Source: Candidatus Gastranaerophilales bacterium
GTDB taxonomy: Bacteria; Cyanobacteriota; Vampirovibrionia; Gastranaerophilales; Gastranaerophilaceae
Assembly: GCA_944325545.1 (NCBI GenBank)
Contig: CALVAM010000003.1
Span: forward strand, 1-64,000
Reading direction: 5' to 3'
DNA: 64,000 bases
The notes under the pieces are model-generated. The model was given only the letters and a program-made list of their open reading frames with translations. It was not told the origin of the DNA and searched no databases. This document shows positions 60,667 to 64,000 of the stretch, in pieces (position 1 is the first letter of the stretch; every line of letters begins with the position of its first letter). The position numbers and the translations under genes are program-made.

Positions 60667-60789
60667 TTATTTGTCTTGAAGTAATTCTTCACGCCATTTG
60701 TTTAATTGCTCTTCTACGAATTCTAAGTCATCAGATTTTAATTCAATCTCTATATCCCCTTTTTTCATTTTAAATACATATTCGTGCAT
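60667..60789 (-). CDS. 40-aa small protein
   Basis: MHEYVFKMKKGDIEIELKSD to LNKWREELLQDK. A perfect AAGGAGG is 4 nt before the ATG. The whole protein corresponds to the N-terminal module of the 240-aa protein 23 nt downstream (shared Y4, F6, K7, K10, G11, L17, D21, E23, V25, E27, Q28, W32). The clear ribosome binding site and this similarity support it as a real gene. Confidence 0.72.
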   Translation of the reverse strand: MHEYVFKMKKGDIEIELKSDDLEFVEEQLNKWREELLQDK

Positions 60790-60903
60790 AAAACCTCCTT
60801 AATGAGTTAAGTTTACATTAAAATCATAAAACTTTCAAGAACGATTGTAAAATAACTTAAAATATTGTATAATATAGAAATAAGGGTAATAAAAGGTTAG
60901 GAT

Positions 60904-61503
60904 ATGTCTGATATTGAAAGTGTTAATAATAATTCATTAGTATTTTCATTTTACAAAGATAAAATGTCAAATAACCCTGCTGATATAATCTTAAAAAATT
61001 CTGCAGTCAAAATTGATTTGGAAATGGCTAAAGCTATTGCGAATGGCGAATATAATATAACTTTAGATGAGTATAATGCAATGAACTTTTACAAAGTTCA
61101 AATGGGTTCTTTTTTTGATGAAGAAAAAAATTTCAAGATAACTATTAATAATAATTCGGAAAAAATTAATAAAACAGATGATAAAACTGATTCGGAAAAT
61201 TTAACAAGTAATGATAAATTTGAAATAACGTTAGAAGATTATACTTCTTTAAATTCTTATGAGACAGTAATGAATAGTTTATTGAAGGGTAATTCAACAA
61301 ATAATTTGCCTTCTTTTTTAAATAATTTTTTAGGTAATAAAACTGATGAAATAATTAATGCAAAAAGTTTTATTGATAATATGAAAGATTTAGGTGTGTC
61401 TACTGATAAGGCTGTTAAAATTTATGGTGCAATGAAATCTTATTCTGTAACTGCCTCTTTAATACAAAATAATAAAAATAATTTTGTAAACGCAAAAATT
61501 TAG
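60904..61503 (+). CDS. 199-aa protein with an internal repeat
   Basis: Polar, Asn/Lys-rich cytoplasmic-type protein. Two related segments, YNITLDEYNAMNFYKVQMGS (50-69) and FEITLEDYTSLNSYETVMNS (106-125), each followed by a loop. The C-terminal part is helical (FIDNMKDLGVSTDKAVKIYGA). AGGATATG at the start; TATAAT about 37 nt upstream. Unrecognised family; it may work with the secreted protein encoded next. Confidence 0.62.
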   Translation: MSDIESVNNNSLVFSFYKDKMSNNPADIILKNSAVKIDLEMAKAIANGEYNITLDEYNAMNFYKVQMGSFFDEEKNFKITINNNSEKINKTDDKTDSENLTSNDKFEITLEDYTSLNSYETVMNSLLKGNSTNNLPSFLNNFLGNKTDEIINAKSFIDNMKDLGVSTDKAVKIYGAMKSYSVTASLIQNNKNNFVNAKI

Positions 61504-61558
61504 ATTTACGGTTTTTAGTGTATAATGTAATAGTGTAAATTTTATAAGAGGTTTCGAA

Positions 61559-62800
61559 ATGAAAAAGATTTTATTTTCAGTATTAGCAGTAACGGCATGC
61601 TTTTTTCTTTTGTCTAATGTCGATAAGCAAATTGACAATAATCAATATAAACCAGAATTTTTATTTAAGAATTCTTTTAATATTACATTAGGTTATGATA
61701 AATCTATGGGTGAAAAGACTATCAAGGCTGCTGTAATAGATAGTTATTTTAGAGAAGTTGCCGCAAACGGAAAAATTGTCAGATGGAATAAATCTACATT
61801 CCCTTTAAAAGTTTATATTCAAGATACTCCAGAAGTCCCAGGATACTATAGGGAAGTTATTATGAGTGCTTACCAAACTTGGCAGAGAGCAAGTGAAGGT
61901 TTAGTAAGATTTGAATTTGTTGAAACTCCAGAAGAAGCTGATATGAAATGCTTTTTCAAAGATATAAATAATGATAGTGTTGCTATAGCTTCTCAGTCTT
62001 TTAGCTTGAACGGAAATAAAATTATTGATTCTACTATAAATTTTAAACCAACAGATAAGAAAAATCATAGTCATGATTCTAAACAGCTATTTTCTGCTGC
62101 TTTGCAAGAAATAGGCCATTCGCTTGGTCTTAATGGTAAAAGCCCAAGTATATATGATGTTATGTATCCGATTGGAACAAAATTTAATACAGAATTAACT
62201 GCAAGAGATTTAAAAACGTTAGCTCTTTTATATTCTGTAATTCCTGATGTAACAAATCAAGAGTTAACACAAGAAGAAAAAGCTCAGCTCTTCACTGTTG
62301 CAGATATCTTAAATACTTTAAATGTTCCTGTTGATGATTCAACTGATACAGATGAAGTTGTTGCAACTGATATTGCTACACATTTAGCGTTAGCTGAACA
62401 ATATCGCAAGAAAGCTTTGTACGATAAAGCTGCTGAAGAATATCAAGCTGTTGCTCAAATGAAGGAAGATAGAAGAAGTAAGTCTGAAGTTTATTATGAA
62501 GTGGCTGTTATGTATTTGGATGCCGAAGAGTTTGATAAAGCTAAAAGTTGTGCAGAAATTGCTTGTGCAACTGATATGAATGATTTAACCGATACTTTAT
62601 CTGCTCTTATTGATTATTATATGAAACGTTCAAATTCTGCAGTTGAACAACTTGAGACTATTTTAAGTCAAAACCCTTATAATAAGCACGCTTATAAGTT
62701 GTTGTGTCAAATCTATAGAGAAAAACATCACGAAAATCTTTTAAATGCAACAATTAAAAAATATGGTAAAACTGCCGGTGTTATAGAAGATGCAGAATAA
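61559..62800 (+). CDS. Degenerate matrixin-like protein with TPR repeats, exported
   Basis: 413 aa. The N-terminus MKKILFSVLAVTACFFLLSN is a signal peptide or lipobox (VTAC). The matrixin-like domain has KVYIQDT, YREVIMSAYQTWQRASEG and AALQEIGHSLGLNGKS, the place of HExxHxxGxxH, then VMYP, the Met-turn. Here the first His is Gln183 and the third position is Gly193; only Glu184 and His187 remain, so zinc binding and catalysis are doubtful. Residues about 265-400 form TPR helices (ALAEQYRKKALYDKAAEEYQ). Probably a binding or scaffold protein in the periplasm. Confidence 0.78.
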   Translation: MKKILFSVLAVTACFFLLSNVDKQIDNNQYKPEFLFKNSFNITLGYDKSMGEKTIKAAVIDSYFREVAANGKIVRWNKSTFPLKVYIQDTPEVPGYYREVIMSAYQTWQRASEGLVRFEFVETPEEADMKCFFKDINNDSVAIASQSFSLNGNKIIDSTINFKPTDKKNHSHDSKQLFSAALQEIGHSLGLNGKSPSIYDVMYPIGTKFNTELTARDLKTLALLYSVIPDVTNQELTQEEKAQLFTVADILNTLNVPVDDSTDTDEVVATDIATHLALAEQYRKKALYDKAAEEYQAVAQMKEDRRSKSEVYYEVAVMYLDAEEFDKAKSCAEIACATDMNDLTDTLSALIDYYMKRSNSAVEQLETILSQNPYNKHAYKLLCQIYREKHHENLLNATIKKYGKTAGVIEDAE

Positions 62801-62822
62801 ACATTAATAAATATATTTACTT

Positions 62823-62861
62823 AAAAAAGGTAATATCTTAATTGTAGATATTACCTTTTTT
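62823..62861 (+). terminator. Terminator after the matrixin-TPR gene
   Basis: AAAAAAGGTAATATCT (62823-62838) with AGATATTACCTTTTTT (62846-62861), a strong stem with loop TAATTGT and T-run. Confidence 0.88.
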
Positions 62862-62904
62862 ACTAATGATTTTAGATTAAAACAATTATATATTATAAGT
62901 GTTA

Positions 62905-63041
62905 ATTAAATATTCACCATTGAAGCCCACTTGTTATAACGAGTTTATATGAGAGAATCTCTTTGAGGCTATATATGGTAAAGAGTGGCTCAGTCCACTC
63001 TTATATATAAAAAAGGAAGCCTTCGTAGTGGCTTCCTTTTT
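62905..63041 (+). ncRNA. Candidate small structured RNA
   Basis: Between two terminators lies about 140 nt with little coding sense but clear pairing: AAGAGTGG (62981-62988) with CCACTCTT (62995-63002), extended by ATATAT on both sides, and GAGA-GAA-TCTC near 62951. It ends in the intrinsic terminator at 63011-63041. A -10-like TATATTATAAG lies near 62889-62899. I could not match it to 6S, tmRNA, SRP or RNase P RNA. It might also be a prs 3' region on the other strand. Confidence 0.3.
63011..63041. terminator. Bidirectional terminator downstream of prs
   Basis: AAAAGGAAGCC (63011-63021) and GGCTTCCTTTTT (63030-63041) with loop TTCGTAGT. A-run and T-run on both sides; lies 20 nt after the prs stop on the minus strand. 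Confidence 0.85.
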
Positions 63042-63060
63042 AAATTTATATTTTCAATTT

Positions 63061-64000
63061 TTAAACTTTCATTTCTTTTTCAAAACCAAATAGAGAGCTT
63101 ACAGATTCATCATCGTGTATTCTGGAAATGGCTTGTCCCAGTAATGGAGCAATTGATAATTGTTTTACTTTACTAGGTAAATCTTCTTCATTCCAAGGTA
63201 TTGTGTTTGTTACAATGCATTCTTCAATCGGAGCATTTTCTAATCTTTCTCTTGCAGGACCTGAAAATACTGCGTGAGTTGCTCCTACATACACAGACTT
63301 TGCACCTTTACTTTTGAGTAATTTAGCTGCTTCACAAATCGTTCCGGCTGTATCAATTATATCATCAAACATTAAGCAAACTTTATTTTCAACATCTCCG
63401 ATTATGTGAGCTGCGATTGCTTCATTATGTTTATCCCTGCGTTTATCAATTATTGCAATTGGGCAATCTAATTTTTTTGCAAAGTGTCTAGTTCTGTTTG
63501 CTCCACCCATATCAGGGCTAACAACAACTAATTCTTCAGGATTCAGATTTAAACTCTTTACATAATCAACTAAAATAGGTGTTGCAAATATATGATCTAC
63601 TAAAATATTAAAGAATCCTTGTATTTGACCGGTATGTAAATCAACTGCTAAAACTCTGTTCGCACCTGCTGTTGTTAATAAATCTGCAACAAGCTTAGCT
63701 GTAATTGCTTCTCTGCCGGATGTTTTTCTATCTTGTCTTGCATAACCATAATAAGGAATAACTGCCGTTATTGTCTTTGCACTGGCACGCTTGAAGGCAT
63801 CTATGATAATTAACAGTTCCATTAAATTCTCATTCACGGGGTTACATAAAGGCTGAATAATAAAAACATCATCGCCTCTTATACTTTCTTTAACTTGAAC
63901 ATAAATTTCTCCATCCGCGAAGTTTTTCACCACCATAGGACCAATTGTTGTACCCAAGTAATCTGCAATTTCTTGAGCTAATTTTGGATTTGATCTACCC
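63061..64000 (-). CDS. prs: Ribose-phosphate pyrophosphokinase (N-terminus outside window)
   Basis: Makes PRPP from ribose-5-phosphate and ATP. The frame stays open to the window end, beginning RSNPKLAQEIADYLG, so about 10-15 residues are missing; an internal TTG should not be taken as start. DGEIYVQVKESIRGDDVFII, YYGYARQDRKTSGREAI, VDLHTGQIQGFF, VVSPDMGGANRTR, MFDDIIDTAGTICEAA and the C-terminal IHDDESVSSLF are conserved. Confidence 0.96.
   Translation of the reverse strand, partial: GRSNPKLAQEIADYLGTTIGPMVVKNFADGEIYVQVKESIRGDDVFIIQPLCNPVNENLMELLIIIDAFKRASAKTITAVIPYYGYARQDRKTSGREAITAKLVADLLTTAGANRVLAVDLHTGQIQGFFNILVDHIFATPILVDYVKSLNLNPEELVVVSPDMGGANRTRHFAKKLDCPIAIIDKRRDKHNEAIAAHIIGDVENKVCLMFDDIIDTAGTICEAAKLLKSKGAKSVYVGATHAVFSGPARERLENAPIEECIVTNTIPWNEEDLPSKVKQLSIAPLLGQAISRIHDDESVSSLFGFEKEMKV

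Noticed and set aside
63061-63957. Start of prs at the TTG at 63957
   Set aside because: The frame is open to the window end and the extra residues (NPKLAQEIADYLG) match the conserved start region of the enzyme, so the gene is cut by the window edge.

Overview
The window reads as chromosomal DNA of a low-GC, diderm, fermentative bacterium. My best guess is a gut member of the Melainabacteria/Vampirovibrionia (Gastranaerophilales type). This is inferred from protein style: lineage-type N-termini such as MGMAASQAR, the MKI-x-x-IN...FG/FRSG openings, a very large glycogen-synthase-like protein, a Ski2-type helicase, flagellin, KDO synthesis (kdsA, so an LPS outer membrane) and fermentation genes (split pyruvate formate-lyase, ferredoxin-dependent 2-oxoacid oxidoreductase). 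There is no 16S gene in the window, so this is not proof.

Layout. 1-1021: 3' end of a 23S gene, an intact 5S gene, then a perfect 213-bp tandem duplication carrying 5S pseudo-copies interrupted by a small palindrome. 1039-8996: glmS/ahcY operon, two lineage-specific proteins, a 900-aa GT5-like protein with a membrane tail, a metallo-beta-lactamase-fold hydrolase. 9014-16838: a filament-like protein, aspartate kinase, a secreted NTF2-like protein, a GGDEF/HD-GYP protein, class II aldolase and a divergent PurD-like ATP-grasp protein. 16941-26957: RHH regulator, MFS permease, coaE/pseudouridine synthase/thioesterase operon, glyoxalase, ABC exporter, Bax-inhibitor-like protein, rmuC, an OmpR-type response regulator and repeat proteins. 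26968-30235: Ski2-like helicase and flagellin. 30414-32967: a four-gene vor-type oxidoreductase operon. 32978-37270: minus-strand run with prepilin peptidase, a sigma factor, MlaE and a class IV aminotransferase. 37406-42124: EF-hand protein, ilvE, methyltransferase, glutamate/aspartate-type symporter, two secreted proteins. 42262-50550: an accessory, defence-like stretch with an SF1 helicase-nuclease, CheR-like protein, Xre regulator, Fic protein, HepT/MntA, a C-terminally short UvrC and DinJ/YafQ. 51202-55074: a pyruvate formate-lyase whose glycyl-radical domain is a separate gene, plus its activase. 55137-64000: a dehydratase-activase-like protein, kdsA, aroA, mnmA, lineage-specific proteins, a degenerate matrixin-TPR protein and the start-truncated prs gene.

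The most interesting observations are: (1) a naturally split pyruvate formate-lyase with Cys-rich tails on both halves; (2) a bipartite promoter-like element, [GT]CAAWT-N17-TTTATATA, with exactly the same spacing upstream of five lineage-specific genes; (3) several genes with a -10 box only 4-6 nt before ATG and no Shine-Dalgarno, suggesting leaderless mRNAs; (4) the tandem 5S pseudo-copies; (5) a toxin/defence cluster around a truncated uvrC. No tRNA gene, CRISPR array, insertion sequence or prophage was recognised.
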